A stretch of DNA of 64,000 nucleotides from Aureimonas sp. Leaf324 (lineage in GTDB: Bacteria > Pseudomonadota > Alphaproteobacteria > Rhizobiales > Rhizobiaceae). The position numbers were made by a program, and so were the translations under genes. The stretch lies in the NCBI RefSeq assembly GCF_001423245.1, contig NZ_LMOH01000004.1:48820-112819 (forward strand), given 5' to 3'. Position 1 is the first letter of the stretch, and each line of letters starts with the position of its first letter. The notes under the pieces were generated by a model. It searched no databases. It was not told the DNA's origin and saw only the letters and a list, made by a program, of their open reading frames with translations. Positions 37,339 through 45,742 of the stretch are shown here, piece after piece.

Positions 37339-37456
37339 CACGTCCACCATAAGGTACCGTGGACACGCATCTGTTCGATGCCCGCTCCAAATGACATGGG
37401 GTTTGGGACAAGGCGATAGCAGCGGTACCACAACCCCCTGTTTTTTCGTTGAGTCT

Positions 37457-37729
37457 ATGAAAAGCCAATTGACGTTCGAAGAGGCCGTCGAGTCCTGGAT
37501 CTTAAGGGCTCGTGGAATGATGAAGCGCCAGATTTGGGCCCGTTATGGGGTGGATCCGAGAAGGGTCTATGAAGTCTGGATGGGAGAAGAGCACCCTGGA
37601 AGTCGAGAGGTCGCAATCGTTGAATATTCAAGATTGTTCCCTCACGATTTGACAGATGGGAGATTTGAGTTTCACGAAGCGAAGCGTGTTGTGAAAACCA
37701 AACAGGTGACTTTGCCTCTCTTCGATTAA
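37457..37729 (+). CDS. Small low-GC hypothetical gene inside the his block
   Basis: A 90-residue protein I do not recognise. The segment [31 protein letters not shown] looks like a helix-turn-helix ([16 protein letters not shown]), so it may bind DNA. Codons are clearly AT-richer (aaa, ttg, att, caa) than in any neighbour. It is the only plus-strand gene in a minus-strand operon, and its stop overlaps the hisH stop by 3 bases. An upstream in-frame ATG at 37391 would add 22 residues; neither start has a strong ribosome site. Horizontal acquisition is likely. Confidence 0.6.
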   Translation: MKSQLTFEEAVESWILRARGMMKRQIWARYGVDPRRVYEVWMGEEHPGSREVAIVEYSRLFPHDLTDGRFEFHEAKRVVKTKQVTLPLFD

Positions 37730-38379
37730 GGCTTCCAGCGCAGGAAGTTGGCGATCAGGGACAGACCGAGCGTCTGGCTCTTCTCGGGATGGAACTGGGT
37801 GCCGGCCTTGTTGCCGCTGGCGACGATCGCCGTCACCGGGCCGCCGTATTCGGCGGTCGCCAGCACCTCGTCGGGCCGGCGCGCCACCAGATGGTAGGAG
37901 TGCACGAAATAGGCGTGCAAGCCCGCCTCGCCGGTGGCGATGCCATCCAGAAGCGGGTGGGTCTGTTTCACGTGAATCGTGTTCCAGCCCATCTGCGGGA
38001 TCTTCAGCGACGGGTCACTCGGGACGATCGGCTCGACGTCGCCGCTGATCCAGCCAAGGCCTTGCGTGATCGTCTTCTCCAGCCCGCGCTCGGCCATCAG
38101 CTGCATGCCGACGCAGATCCCGAGGAAGGGCCGGCCACGGTCCTCGACCCCTTCGCGCAGAGCCTCCAGAAGGCCCGGCGCCGCGTCGAGGCCGCGCCGA
38201 CAATCGGCAAAGGCGCCGACGCCCGGCAGCACCAGACGGTCGGCCGCGCGGATGGCCGCCGGATCGTCGGTCACGAGGATGCGGCTGTCGTCGCCTGCTT
38301 CCCGCGCGGCGCGCTCGAAGGCCTTGGCGGCGGAGCGAAGGTTGCCCGAGCCGTAGTCGATGATGGCGACGCTCGGCAT
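37726..38379 (-). CDS. hisH: Imidazole glycerol phosphate synthase glutaminase subunit
   Basis: A 217-residue class I glutamine amidotransferase that supplies ammonia to HisF. It has [27 protein letters not shown], the nucleophile Cys in GICVGMQLM and the His-Glu pair in [10 protein letters not shown]. The ATG at 38379 has AGGAG nine bases upstream. A GTG at 38385 that overlaps the upstream stop is the alternative. A parS-like sequence lies in its coding region. It converges with the small low-GC gene. Confidence 0.95.
   Translation of the reverse strand: MPSVAIIDYGSGNLRSAAKAFERAAREAGDDSRILVTDDPAAIRAADRLVLPGVGAFADCRRGLDAAPGLLEALREGVEDRGRPFLGICVGMQLMAERGLEKTITQGLGWISGDVEPIVPSDPSLKIPQMGWNTIHVKQTHPLLDGIATGEAGLHAYFVHSYHLVARRPDEVLATAEYGGPVTAIVASGNKAGTQFHPEKSQTLGLSLIANFLRWKP
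37964..37979. promoter_or_regulatory. parS-like site in hisH
   Basis: TGTTTCACGTGAATCG has the full left half and centre of parS and two mismatches on the right (positions 14 and 16). It is coding (IHVKQ), so this is the least certain of the five sites. Confidence 0.42.
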
Positions 38380-38381
38380 CG

Positions 38382-38840
38382 TCACGCGCTCCTGAGGTCG
38401 AACAGGGACTGGCCCGGGCGCAGCGGCGAACGCGGCTCGCCCGACCGGCCGATCGAGGTCGCGGCCTGCGGCATCTCGATCGTTTCACCTACGTAATAAA
38501 ACAGCTCGGCGTCGATCGCATCGCGCGCCCACACCGCGCCGGCATCCCGCCAGCCCAATCGCACGAGCCGGCGCGCCACGAGCGACGGGCCTTCCAGCGC
38601 CACCCCGAGACCCAGGAGGAGCGACAGGAGGGCCGCCGCCGGCAGGTCGTCGCCGGGCGCCGCGGCCATCACGAGGACGTCGACGAGGAACACCGCGACG
38701 GCCGGCAGGTACAGGCGATGCCCGAGCAGCCAGAGGCTCGGGAGGACCACGGCCCAAGGGCGGAACCCGTCGCGCAGGAACCGCGCCCCCTCCGTTCGCC
38801 CTTCAGTCCCCGGCGGCTCGACGATGCGGTATCGCCTCAC
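38382..38840 (-). CDS. DUF2628-like small membrane protein
   Basis: A 152-residue protein with two to three transmembrane helices (about 24-60 and 66-90). It matches the DUF2628-type proteins that rhizobia encode between hisB and his[33 protein letters not shown], then [26 protein letters not shown]. Function unknown. It starts with a GTG overlapping the hisB stop (GTGA), and its own stop abuts the hisH start, so all three are translationally linked. Confidence 0.78.
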   Translation of the reverse strand: MRRYRIVEPPGTEGRTEGARFLRDGFRPWAVVLPSLWLLGHRLYLPAVAVFLVDVLVMAAAPGDDLPAAALLSLLLGLGVALEGPSLVARRLVRLGWRDAGAVWARDAIDAELFYYVGETIEMPQAATSIGRSGEPRSPLRPGQSLFDLRSA

Positions 38841-39445
38841 GCCAGCATGCCCTTGGTGGAGGGCACGAGGTCGGCCTGCCGCGGATCGATCGACAGCGCC
38901 TCGCCGAGCACCCGCGCCACCGCCTTGAAGCAGGTTTCCGCGATATGGTGCGAGTTGTCGCCGTAGAGCGTCTCGATGTGCAGCGTCAGGCCCGCGTTGG
39001 TCGCGAAGGCCTGGAAGAACTCGCGCACCAGCTGCGTGTCGAACGTTCCGATCTTCTCGGTCGGAAACTGCGTCCGGAACACCAGGAACGGCCGCCCCGA
39101 CACATCCACCGCCGCGCGCGTCAGGCACTCGTCCATGGCCAGATCGAGCGAGGCATAACGCCGGATGCCCCGCCGCTCGCCCATGGCCTTGCGGATCGCC
39201 TGGCCGAGCGCGATGCCGACGTCCTCCACCGTGTGGTGGTCGTCGATGTGGTAGTCGCCCTTGGCCTCGGCGCGGATGTCGATCAGCGAATGGCGCGCCA
39301 GGTGGTCCAGCATGTGGTCGAAGAAGCCGACGCCGGTCGCGACGTCCGCCCGGCCCTGGCCGTCCAGGTCGACGCGCACCCGGATCTGCGTCTCCTTCGT
39401 CGCCCGGTCCACCGACGCATCCCGCCGTCCCGCCGTCTCGCCCAT
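38837..39445 (-). CDS. hisB: Imidazoleglycerol-phosphate dehydratase
   Basis: A 202-residue Mn-dependent enzyme that dehydrates imidazole glycerol phosphate to imidazole acetol phosphate. [33 protein letters not shown] and [18 protein letters not shown] supply the metal-binding histidines and glutamates. It is the monofunctional form, without the phosphatase domain of E. coli HisB. It leads the minus-strand his block and is divergent from hslV. Confidence 0.96.
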   Translation of the reverse strand: MGETAGRRDASVDRATKETQIRVRVDLDGQGRADVATGVGFFDHMLDHLARHSLIDIRAEAKGDYHIDDHHTVEDVGIALGQAIRKAMGERRGIRRYASLDLAMDECLTRAAVDVSGRPFLVFRTQFPTEKIGTFDTQLVREFFQAFATNAGLTLHIETLYGDNSHHIAETCFKAVARVLGEALSIDPRQADLVPSTKGMLA

Positions 39446-39509
39446 CGCCCGTCCATCCTCGATCGTTCCGCCGCTTCATACAGAAGCGCGGGGGCGGAGC
39501 CAACCGAGG

Positions 39510-39710
39510 GCATGGGGAAGACGGGGGCTCTGCCCCCGGCCCCGCCAGGGGAAATGATTTCCCCTGGACCCCTCCTCGCTTTGCGATGTGTCCTAACAGT
39601 GGGAGGGCCAGCGGCCCTCCCACTGTTAGGAAAAGTCTCAAAACAAAGCAGGGGTTCGGGGACGTCAGGCCCCGAGCGGGGATCGGGGCGGCAGCCCCGC
39701 CATCCCGCCC
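39510..39710. repeat. Intergenic palindromic element, copy 2 (split form)
   Basis: The left part repeats copy 1 at 11.5 kb (GAAGACGGGGGC, then CCCCGCCAGGGGAAAT and TTTCCCCTGG), and the right end repeats its CGGCAGCCCCGC tail. Between them lie about 110 extra bases carrying a second perfect dyad: 18-base arms at 39592-39609 and 39613-39630 around a 3-base loop. The element fills most of the hisB-hslV gap and contains no gene. Confidence 0.8.
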
Positions 39711-39718
39711 GCGCCCCT

Positions 39719-39745
39719 GTTGGCACCGCTTTCGCGCTCCCATAT
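39719..39745 (+). promoter_or_regulatory. Possible heat-shock (RpoH-type) promoter of hslV
   Basis: GTTGGC (39719-39724) and CCATAT (39740-39745) are 15 bp apart, resembling the rhizobial RpoH pattern CTTGAA-N16/17-CCANAT with mismatches in the -35 box. TTGGCA/TATGGG at 17 bp is an alternative sigma-70 reading. A heat-shock promoter would suit hslV. Confidence 0.35.
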
Positions 39746-39775
39746 GGGGCGCGGAACGAACAAGGACCGACGAGA

Positions 39776-40336
39776 ATGATGGACCAGCACGACCCGGCGA
39801 AGATGTACGGGACGACGATCGTCACGGTACGCAAGGGCGGCAAGGTGGTGGTGGCGGGCGACGGGCAGGTGTCGCTCGGCAACACGGTGATGAAGGGCAA
39901 CGCCCGCAAGGTGCGGCGCATCGGCAAGGAGGGCAAGGTCATTGCCGGCTTCGCGGGTGCGACGGCGGATGCGTTCACGCTTCTGGAGCGACTGGAGGCC
40001 AAGCTCGAGCAGTATCCCGACCAGCTGATGCGGGCCTGCGTGGAGCTTGCCAAGGACTGGCGCACCGACCGGTATCTGCGCCGTCTGGAGGCGATGATGA
40101 TCGTGGCCGACGCGCGGGTGACGCTGACGCTGACCGGCAATGGCGACGTGCTGGAGCCGGAGAACGGCGTGATCGCGATCGGCTCGGGCGGCAACTACGC
40201 GCTGGCGGCGGCGCGCGCGCTCGCCGAGACCGATCTGTCGGCCGAGGAAATCGCGCGGCGCGCCATGCGCATCGCGGCCGAGATCTGCATCTACACCAAC
40301 GAGAACGTCATCCTGGAAAGCCTCGACGCGGCCTGA
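39776..40336 (+). CDS. hslV: ATP-dependent protease peptidase subunit HslV
   Basis: A 186-residue proteasome-like threonine peptidase. The catalytic Thr is the first T of [23 protein letters not shown], exposed after removal of the short propeptide ending [37 protein letters not shown] and [16 protein letters not shown] complete the family pattern. Two tandem ATGs (39776, 39779) could start it. It is divergent from hisB, and its ATPase partner hslU is about 9 kb away. Confidence 0.95.
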   Translation: MMDQHDPAKMYGTTIVTVRKGGKVVVAGDGQVSLGNTVMKGNARKVRRIGKEGKVIAGFAGATADAFTLLERLEAKLEQYPDQLMRACVELAKDWRTDRYLRRLEAMMIVADARVTLTLTGNGDVLEPENGVIAIGSGGNYALAAARALAETDLSAEEIARRAMRIAAEICIYTNENVILESLDAA

Positions 40337-40402
40337 CGCACCGGGCGGACGGGCGGGCCGCGACCCCTGGCCTGCCGGGCGGCCCCGTTCCATCTTGGCA
40401 GG

Positions 40403-41218
40403 ATGGATGCTGCCGCTTCGCCCCGCCCCGACCCCGATCCGCCGCAAGGGCGCTTCCAGCGCTTCCGGCGGCGGCTCGACTTCCTCTACCACGCCGACCA
40501 TCCGACGGCGGTGCGCTTCCAGGGCTTCGTGGCGATCGTCGATCTCGTGGTGATCGCCTTCTTCGTCATGGCGCCGGTGCTGGAGGAGAAGCGCTACTTC
40601 CTGTGGCTCGACTATTCGCTGGCGGCGCTCCTGTCGGTGGATTTCGCGGCACGTGCGCTGGCCGCGCCGAACGTGAAGGCCTGGGCGCGGCGACCGGTGA
40701 TCTGGGTCGATGCCCTGATCCTCCTGACGCTCCTGCTGCCGACCATGTTCTTCAACGTCGGCTTCCTGCGCATTCTCAGGCTCTGGACCCTGTCGCGCAA
40801 GGACGTCCTGTGGCGCTCGCTGCGTCGACGCGGCTGGCAGCAATGGGAGGAGGCGGGACGGGCGGTGATCAACCTCCTGACCTGTCTCTTCCTGGCGACG
40901 GGGTTCATCTACACCGCCTTCGTGCGCGAAGGGTCGGGCATCGAGGGCTATGTCGATGCCCTCTACTTCACGGTCGCGACGATGACGACCACGGGCTTCG
41001 GCGACGTGACGCTGCCGGGCCCGGCGGGCAAGCTCACCTCGGTCGTGATCATGATCGTCGGCATCTCGCTGTTCGTGCGGCTCGCGCAGACCGTGTTCCG
41101 GCCCTACAAGGTGTTCTTCCGCTGCCCGGCCTGCGCGCTGGAGAGGCACGAGCCGGATGCCGTCCATTGCAAGGCCTGTGGCCATATCCTGGCGATCCCG
41201 GACGAGGGCGGCGACTGA
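40403..41218 (+). CDS. Voltage-gated-type potassium channel with C-terminal zinc ribbon
   Basis: A 271-residue ion-channel protein. Helices at about 41-60, 68-88, 100-117 and 155-175 are followed by a pore loop with the selectivity filter TTGFGD (196-201), a variant of TVGYGD, and a last helix at 211-227. The S4-like segment (LRILRLWTLSRK) has only a few positive charges. After the pore comes a four-cysteine zinc ribbon (C241, C244, C256, C259), an uncommon appendage. It is downstream of hslV by about 65 bp on the same strand. Confidence 0.84.
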   Translation: MDAAASPRPDPDPPQGRFQRFRRRLDFLYHADHPTAVRFQGFVAIVDLVVIAFFVMAPVLEEKRYFLWLDYSLAALLSVDFAARALAAPNVKAWARRPVIWVDALILLTLLLPTMFFNVGFLRILRLWTLSRKDVLWRSLRRRGWQQWEEAGRAVINLLTCLFLATGFIYTAFVREGSGIEGYVDALYFTVATMTTTGFGDVTLPGPAGKLTSVVIMIVGISLFVRLAQTVFRPYKVFFRCPACALERHEPDAVHCKACGHILAIPDEGGD

Positions 41219-41267
41219 CCGATCGGGCGCGCGGTGTCGGGACCTTGGGGAAGCGATCGTGCAACCT

Positions 41268-41294
41268 CCGCTCCTGACCGGCGTTCAGGAGCGG
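41268..41294. other. 10-bp hairpin between the channel and DUF1236 genes
   Basis: CCGCTCCTGA (41268-41277) and TCAGGAGCGG (41285-41294) are perfectly complementary with a 7-base loop. It may terminate the channel transcript (no T-run) or form part of the DUF1236 leader. Confidence 0.5.
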
Positions 41295-41320
41295 TTCTGG
41301 ATGATAGAAGGATGAACGCG

Positions 41321-41644
41321 ATGCGCCGACTGATCGCCCTTGCGGGCCTTGCCAGCCTGATGGCCGCGCCGGCCCTGGCGCAGACCACGACGACCATCAT
41401 CACGCAGGAAGCGGCGCCGGCCGCGACCGTGGTCGCCGTTCCCGCGCCGGTGCGCACCTACGTCACGCAGCAGACCATCCCGTCGGTCACCTACGAGCGC
41501 CGGATCGTCGTCGGCGAGCCGCTGCCGCAGGCCGTCGAGTATCACGTCATCCCCGACAACGACGGCTACGCCTACGCCGTCGTCAACGACCAGCGGGTGA
41601 TCGTCGATCCGCAGACGCGCAGCGTGATCGAGGTCTACGACTGA
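41321..41644 (+). CDS. DUF1236-like secreted protein
   Basis: A 107-residue exported protein: signal peptide about 1-20 (RRLIALAGLASLMAAPALA), a short Thr/Ala/Pro-rich spacer, and one DUF1236 domain (VVGEPLPQAVEYHVIPDNDGYAYAVVNDQRVIVDPQTRSVIEVYD). DUF1236 is common in Hyphomicrobiales and of unknown function. I prefer the ATG at 41321, ten bases after AGAAGG; the ATG at 41312 is almost against that ribosome site. Confidence 0.78.
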   Translation: MRRLIALAGLASLMAAPALAQTTTTIITQEAAPAATVVAVPAPVRTYVTQQTIPSVTYERRIVVGEPLPQAVEYHVIPDNDGYAYAVVNDQRVIVDPQTRSVIEVYD

Positions 41645-41792
41645 GAATTCTCGAAGGAAAACAATCGGCCCCTTGAAAGGGGCGGAAGGTCCACCCATCT
41701 CTCGGTCAGGCGGCGCGTCCCGGTTTCGGTCGAAGCGCCGCCAGACGTACGGCCTGTCGTCCGACCACGGATGTACTGGCGAGGTGTTGGGC

Positions 41793-41851
41793 CGGATCTC
41801 CATTCTTTCAGAATGGACGCGGAGCCGTCGGGAGATCCCCGGCGGCTTTTT
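41793..41851 (+). terminator. Strong intrinsic terminator with an alternative upstream pairing
   Basis: AGCCGTCGGG pairs with CCCCGGCGGCT (41823-41847, one G-T pair) and is followed by TTTTT (to 41851). An 8-base segment GGATCTCC near 41794-41801 can instead pair with GGAGATCC (41831-41838) inside that stem, and a small hairpin CCATTCT/AGAATGG (41800-41816) lies between. This arrangement looks like an attenuator, or like the 3' end of a small RNA, about 120 bp before the EAL gene and 150 bp after the DUF1236 gene. Confidence 0.6.
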
Positions 41852-41883
41852 CGTGCGCGCTCGGTTCCGGGCCTGCGCCGGTG

Positions 41884-41912
41884 TTGCCGTTCGGCGCTTG
41901 TGCACATATGCA
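41884..41912 (+). promoter_or_regulatory. Putative sigma-70 promoter of the GAF-EAL gene
   Basis: TTGCCG (41884-41889) and TATGCA (41907-41912) are exactly 17 bp apart, downstream of the terminator. Transcription would start near 41919, about 52 nt before the ATG. Confidence 0.42.
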
Positions 41913-41970
41913 ACCTTTGCACGTTATCGTTCGATCTACAGGCGAATACTGACAAACAGGTCGGCAGCCC

Positions 41971-43212
41971 ATGCAGCGTCATGACATGCCCCAGTCCCTC
42001 GACGGGTTCCTCGACATCCGGGCCATGCTGCGCCTGGTGCGACAGAACCTCGGACTGGACGTCGCCTTCATCGGGGAATTCGTCGGCGACCGGCGCATCT
42101 TCCGGCATGTCGACGCCGATGCGCCGAGCACGCTGATCGAGGGGGCCGGCGATCGCCTCGACACCTCCTATTGCGGCCGTGTCGCCGACGGCCGGCTTCC
42201 CGAACTTATCCCCGACACCGCGGCCTTTCCCGAAGCGCAGCGTCTGGCGGCGACCCGCACCCTGCCGGTCGGCTCGCATCTCAGCGTGCCCATCCGCCTG
42301 TCGAACGGCATGGTCTACGGCACGTTCTGCTGCTTCGGCCACGCGCCGGACCATTCGCTGAACGAGCGCGATCTCGCCGTCATGCGCACCTTCGCCGGGC
42401 TCGTCGCGCAGCGGATCGACCGCGACCTCCAGGCCGAAAGCCTTCTGGCGGCCAAGCGCGGGCGCATCCGCCGGCTTCTCGACGAGGGCGGGCCGTCGAT
42501 CGTCTTCCAGCCGATCTTCCTTCTCGACGCGCTCGCGCCGGCCGGCGCCGAGGCGCTCTCGCGTTTTCCCGCGGACCCCCACCGCTCGGTGGAAACCTGG
42601 TTCACCGATGCCGCCGAGGTGGGTCTCCAGATCGAGCTCGAGCACCGGGCCATCGCCAACGCGCTTGCGGCCTACGCCCCGGTCTGGGCGCGACACCGGG
42701 TGCAGCTCGGGATCAACGCCTCGCCGGCCGCCATCCTCGCGCCCGGCTTCACGGACCTTCTGGCGGCGAGCCCGGCCGACCGGATCGTCCTCGAGATCAC
42801 CGAGCATGAGCGGATCGACGATTACGGGCCACTCCTCGCCGCTCTGGCGCACCTGCGCGACCGGGGCGTGCGCATCGCGATCGACGACGTGGGCGCGGGA
42901 TATTCCTCGATGAGCCGTGTCGTCGCGATCCGCCCCGACATCATCAAGCTCGACCGGGAGATCGTGCGCGGGCTCGACGGCGACCCGATGCGCCAGGCGC
43001 TGGCCCGCGCGCTCGTCGACTTCGCCGCGCGCTGCGGGTGCAAGGTCGTGGCCGAGGGCGTCGAGACGCCGGGCGAACTGGCGGTCCTGTCGGAACTCGA
43101 GGTCCAGGCCCTTCAGGGCTATCTCCTCGGCCGGCCCGCAGGCATCGAAGCCCTGGAACGGGTCTTCGCGCAGGGCGCGCGACGCGTCGATGCGATGGCC
43201 GATGCTGGCTGA
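41971..43212 (+). CDS. GAF-EAL cyclic di-GMP phosphodiesterase
   Basis: A 413-residue protein with an N-terminal GAF domain (about 15-150) and an EAL domain (about 165-405) that hydrolyses c-di-GMP to pGpG. The catalytic residues are all present: E194 in GAEALSR, N250, E276 in LEITEH, D306-D307 in DDVGAGYSS, K327 in IIKLDRE and E363 in VVAEGVET. No membrane segment or signal peptide is seen, so it should be cytosolic and respond to a small ligand or redox signal through GAF. It counters the GGDEF enzyme encoded at 27.7 kb. Confidence 0.9.
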   Translation: MQRHDMPQSLDGFLDIRAMLRLVRQNLGLDVAFIGEFVGDRRIFRHVDADAPSTLIEGAGDRLDTSYCGRVADGRLPELIPDTAAFPEAQRLAATRTLPVGSHLSVPIRLSNGMVYGTFCCFGHAPDHSLNERDLAVMRTFAGLVAQRIDRDLQAESLLAAKRGRIRRLLDEGGPSIVFQPIFLLDALAPAGAEALSRFPADPHRSVETWFTDAAEVGLQIELEHRAIANALAAYAPVWARHRVQLGINASPAAILAPGFTDLLAASPADRIVLEITEHERIDDYGPLLAALAHLRDRGVRIAIDDVGAGYSSMSRVVAIRPDIIKLDREIVRGLDGDPMRQALARALVDFAARCGCKVVAEGVETPGELAVLSELEVQALQGYLLGRPAGIEALERVFAQGARRVDAMADAG

Positions 43213-43351
43213 CGGATCCCGCGACGGCGATTGACAGCGTCTTGCGGTCGGTCGAAGACAGGAGCGGGTGCCGCGAGGGGAGGCGACGGCGTTGCCCGAG
43301 TTCTTCCGCGCGCCTCCCGTCTTCCGCCGAGACCAGCGAGGCCCTTTTCCC

Positions 43352-44827
43352 GTGACCCAGCGCCTGTCCGACGACACCCTGTCCGCGATCCCGTCCGATG
43401 TCGCGCGGCCCCGCTTCGACCGGGCCGCCACGCGCATCGGCATCGTGCATCTCGGCCTCGGCGCCTTCCACCGGGCCCATCAGGCCGTGGCGACGCAGGC
43501 GGTGCTGGACCGGGGCGACCTCGCCTGGGGCATTGCCGGCGTGTCGCTGCGCTCGCCCGACACGCGCGACGCGCTCCAGCCCCAGGACGGGCTTTATACG
43601 GTCGCGGTGCGCTCCGGGGAGGGCGACCGGTTCGAGGTCGTCGGCGCGATCCTGCGCCAGCTGGTCGCCCCGGAGGACCCGGAAGCCGTGCTCGCCCTGA
43701 TGGCGGCGCCCGATACGCGCATCGTCTCGCTCACTGTCACCGAGAAGGGTTATTGCCACCATCCGGCGACCGGCGCGCTCGACGAGGCCCATCCCGACAT
43801 CGTTCACGACCTCGCCCACCCGCACGCGCCCCGCTCGGCGCCGGGCTTCCTGGTCGAGGCGCTGCGTCGACGGCGCGAGGCGGGTCTGCCGCCCTTCACG
43901 GTCCTTTCCTGCGACAACCTTCCCGCCAACGGCGAGACGGCACGGCGCGTCGTCTCGGCCTTTGCCGAACGGCGCGGGGCCGCGCTCGGCAGCTTCGTCG
44001 CCCGCGAGGTGCCGTTCCCCTCAACCATGGTGGACCGGATCGTGCCCGCCACCACCGACGCGGACCGGGCGCTGGTGACGGAGCGGCTTGGGGTCGAGGA
44101 CGCCTGGCCGGTGATGACCGAGCCCTTCTCGCAATGGGTGATCGAGGACCACTTCGCCGACGGGCGGCCGGACTGGACGCTGGGGGGCGCGCGCTTCGTC
44201 GCCGACGTCGAGCCCTTCGAGCTGATGAAGCTGCGCCTCCTCAACGGCTCGCACTCGACGCTCGCCTATCTCGGCTATCTCGCCGGCCACGAGACCGTGT
44301 CGCAGGCGATGGCCGACGCGCCCTTCGCAGCCCTTCTCGCCGCGATGATGGAACGGGAGATCGCGCCGACCCTGCCGCCGCTCTTCGGCTTCGATCTCGC
44401 CGCCTACCGGGCCGAGCTCCTCCAACGCTTCCGCAACCCGTCGCTGCGGCACCGGACCTGGCAGATCGCCATGGACGGCTCGCAGAAGGTGCCCCAGCGC
44501 CTGCTCGGTACGATCCGCGACCGGCTCAAGGCGGGCGAGCCGTTCGATCGGCTGGCGCTCGGCCTCGCCGGCTGGATCCGCTATGCCGGCGGTCGTGACG
44601 AGCGAGGCGGGACGATCGACGTGCGCGACCCGATGGCCGCGCGCCTGAAGGGTTTGAGCGACGAGGCGGGGGAGGATCCGGCGCGCCTTGCCGACGCCTT
44701 CCTGTCGCTCCACGAGGTCTTCGGCGACGACCTGCCGGCCGACCCGCGCTTCCGCCGCGCGCTGGAAGGCGCGCTCGAACGGCTGATCACCGTCGGCGCG
44801 GCGAAGGCGGTCGCCGAGCGCGGCTGA
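43352..44827 (+). CDS. Mannitol dehydrogenase family oxidoreductase
   Basis: A 491-residue NAD-dependent polyol or uronate dehydrogenase (mannitol 2-dehydrogenase / fructuronate reductase family). The Rossmann part has RIGIVHLGLGAFHRAHQA and TVTEKGYCHHPATG; SCDNLPANG follows. The catalytic K-x5-N-x2-H motif is KLRLLNGSH, then STLAYLGYLAGHETV. I start at the GTG at 43352; a GTG at 43268 would add 28 atypical residues. It converges on the SDR gene. Substrate not decidable; no sugar transporter is nearby. Confidence 0.87.
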   Translation: MTQRLSDDTLSAIPSDVARPRFDRAATRIGIVHLGLGAFHRAHQAVATQAVLDRGDLAWGIAGVSLRSPDTRDALQPQDGLYTVAVRSGEGDRFEVVGAILRQLVAPEDPEAVLALMAAPDTRIVSLTVTEKGYCHHPATGALDEAHPDIVHDLAHPHAPRSAPGFLVEALRRRREAGLPPFTVLSCDNLPANGETARRVVSAFAERRGAALGSFVAREVPFPSTMVDRIVPATTDADRALVTERLGVEDAWPVMTEPFSQWVIEDHFADGRPDWTLGGARFVADVEPFELMKLRLLNGSHSTLAYLGYLAGHETVSQAMADAPFAALLAAMMEREIAPTLPPLFGFDLAAYRAELLQRFRNPSLRHRTWQIAMDGSQKVPQRLLGTIRDRLKAGEPFDRLALGLAGWIRYAGGRDERGGTIDVRDPMAARLKGLSDEAGEDPARLADAFLSLHEVFGDDLPADPRFRRALEGALERLITVGAAKAVAERG

Positions 44828-44831
44828 GGCG

Positions 44832-45533
44832 TCAGACCGAGCGCATCAGGCCGCCGTCGACGCGGATGTTCTGGCCGGTGATGTAGCCGGCGCCGTCCGA
44901 GGCGAGGAAGGCGATGGTGGCGGCGATCTCCGCCATCGTCCCGTAGCGGCCCATCGGTACGCTCTGCCGGCGCTCCTCCGTGCCCGGCAGGCTGTCGATC
45001 CAGCCCGGCAGGACGTTGTTCATGCGCACGTTCTGCGGCGCGTGGGCGTCGGCGAAGAGCTTGGTGAAGGCGGCCAGCCCCGCACGGAAGACGGCCGAGG
45101 TCGGAAACAGGGGACTCGGCTCGAAAGCCCAGGCCGTCGACACGTTGATGATCGCCCCGCCGCCGTTCGCCGCCATGATCGGCGCGACGAGGCGCGACGG
45201 GCGCACGACGTTGAGGAAGTAGGTGTCGAGGCCGCGATGCCAGTCCTCGTCGGTGATGTCGAGAATGGCCGCGCGCGGCCCGTGGCCGGCGCTGTTGACG
45301 AGGACATCGATCCGCCCCCAGCGCTCCATCGCGCCGTCGACGAGGCGCCCGAGGTCGTCCGCCGACTGGTTCGAGCCGGTGACGCCGAAGCCGCCGAGTG
45401 CTTGCGCGAGCGCCTCGCCCTTGCCGGACGACGACAGGACCGCGACCCGGCATCCATCCTCGGCGAGCCGCCGCGCCGCCGCCGCGCCCATGCCGCTGCC
45501 GCCCGCCGTCACCAGCGCCACCCTGTCCGCCAT
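44832..45533 (-). CDS. Atypical short-chain dehydrogenase/reductase
   Basis: A 233-residue SDR-fold protein with the cofactor motif TAGGSGMG (9-16), VLVNSAGHGPRA and the conserved Ser132. The usual Tyr-x3-Lys pair is missing: the aligned segment is FPTSAVFRAGL, with Ser146 and Arg150 (or Thr145 and Phe149) in those places. NNVLPGWIDSLP and YITGQNIRVDGGL complete the fold. It may use a different mechanism or be non-catalytic. I recall rhizobial SDRs with a similar PTS-x-V-x-R motif. Start chosen at the ATG at 45533 after GAGG. Confidence 0.82.
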   Translation of the reverse strand: MADRVALVTAGGSGMGAAAARRLAEDGCRVAVLSSSGKGEALAQALGGFGVTGSNQSADDLGRLVDGAMERWGRIDVLVNSAGHGPRAAILDITDEDWHRGLDTYFLNVVRPSRLVAPIMAANGGGAIINVSTAWAFEPSPLFPTSAVFRAGLAAFTKLFADAHAPQNVRMNNVLPGWIDSLPGTEERRQSVPMGRYGTMAEIAATIAFLASDGAGYITGQNIRVDGGLMRSV

Positions 45534-45742
45534 GATCTCGTCCTCGTCCCTGGTCCACGCGCCGATCGTCGCACGCCCGTTGCCCATCCTCGCACGGGCC
45601 GGCAAGCCGGCGAAAGGGCTGCGGCCCGCGGGCGAGTCGCCCCATGCGTTCGCGCACACGCGCAAATGCGTTGCGCGGGCCGGAGGGCTTGGCTAGTCAA
45701 GGAAGTGCGGTCCCGTCCGGCCGCCGAGCGACCCGTGAGCCG

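Noticed and set aside
43228..43351. A fourth copy of the dispersed element of about 150 bp upstream of the mannitol dehydrogenase gene
   Set aside because: Only short words such as GGTCGGTC are shared; no inverted ends or internal hairpin line up.
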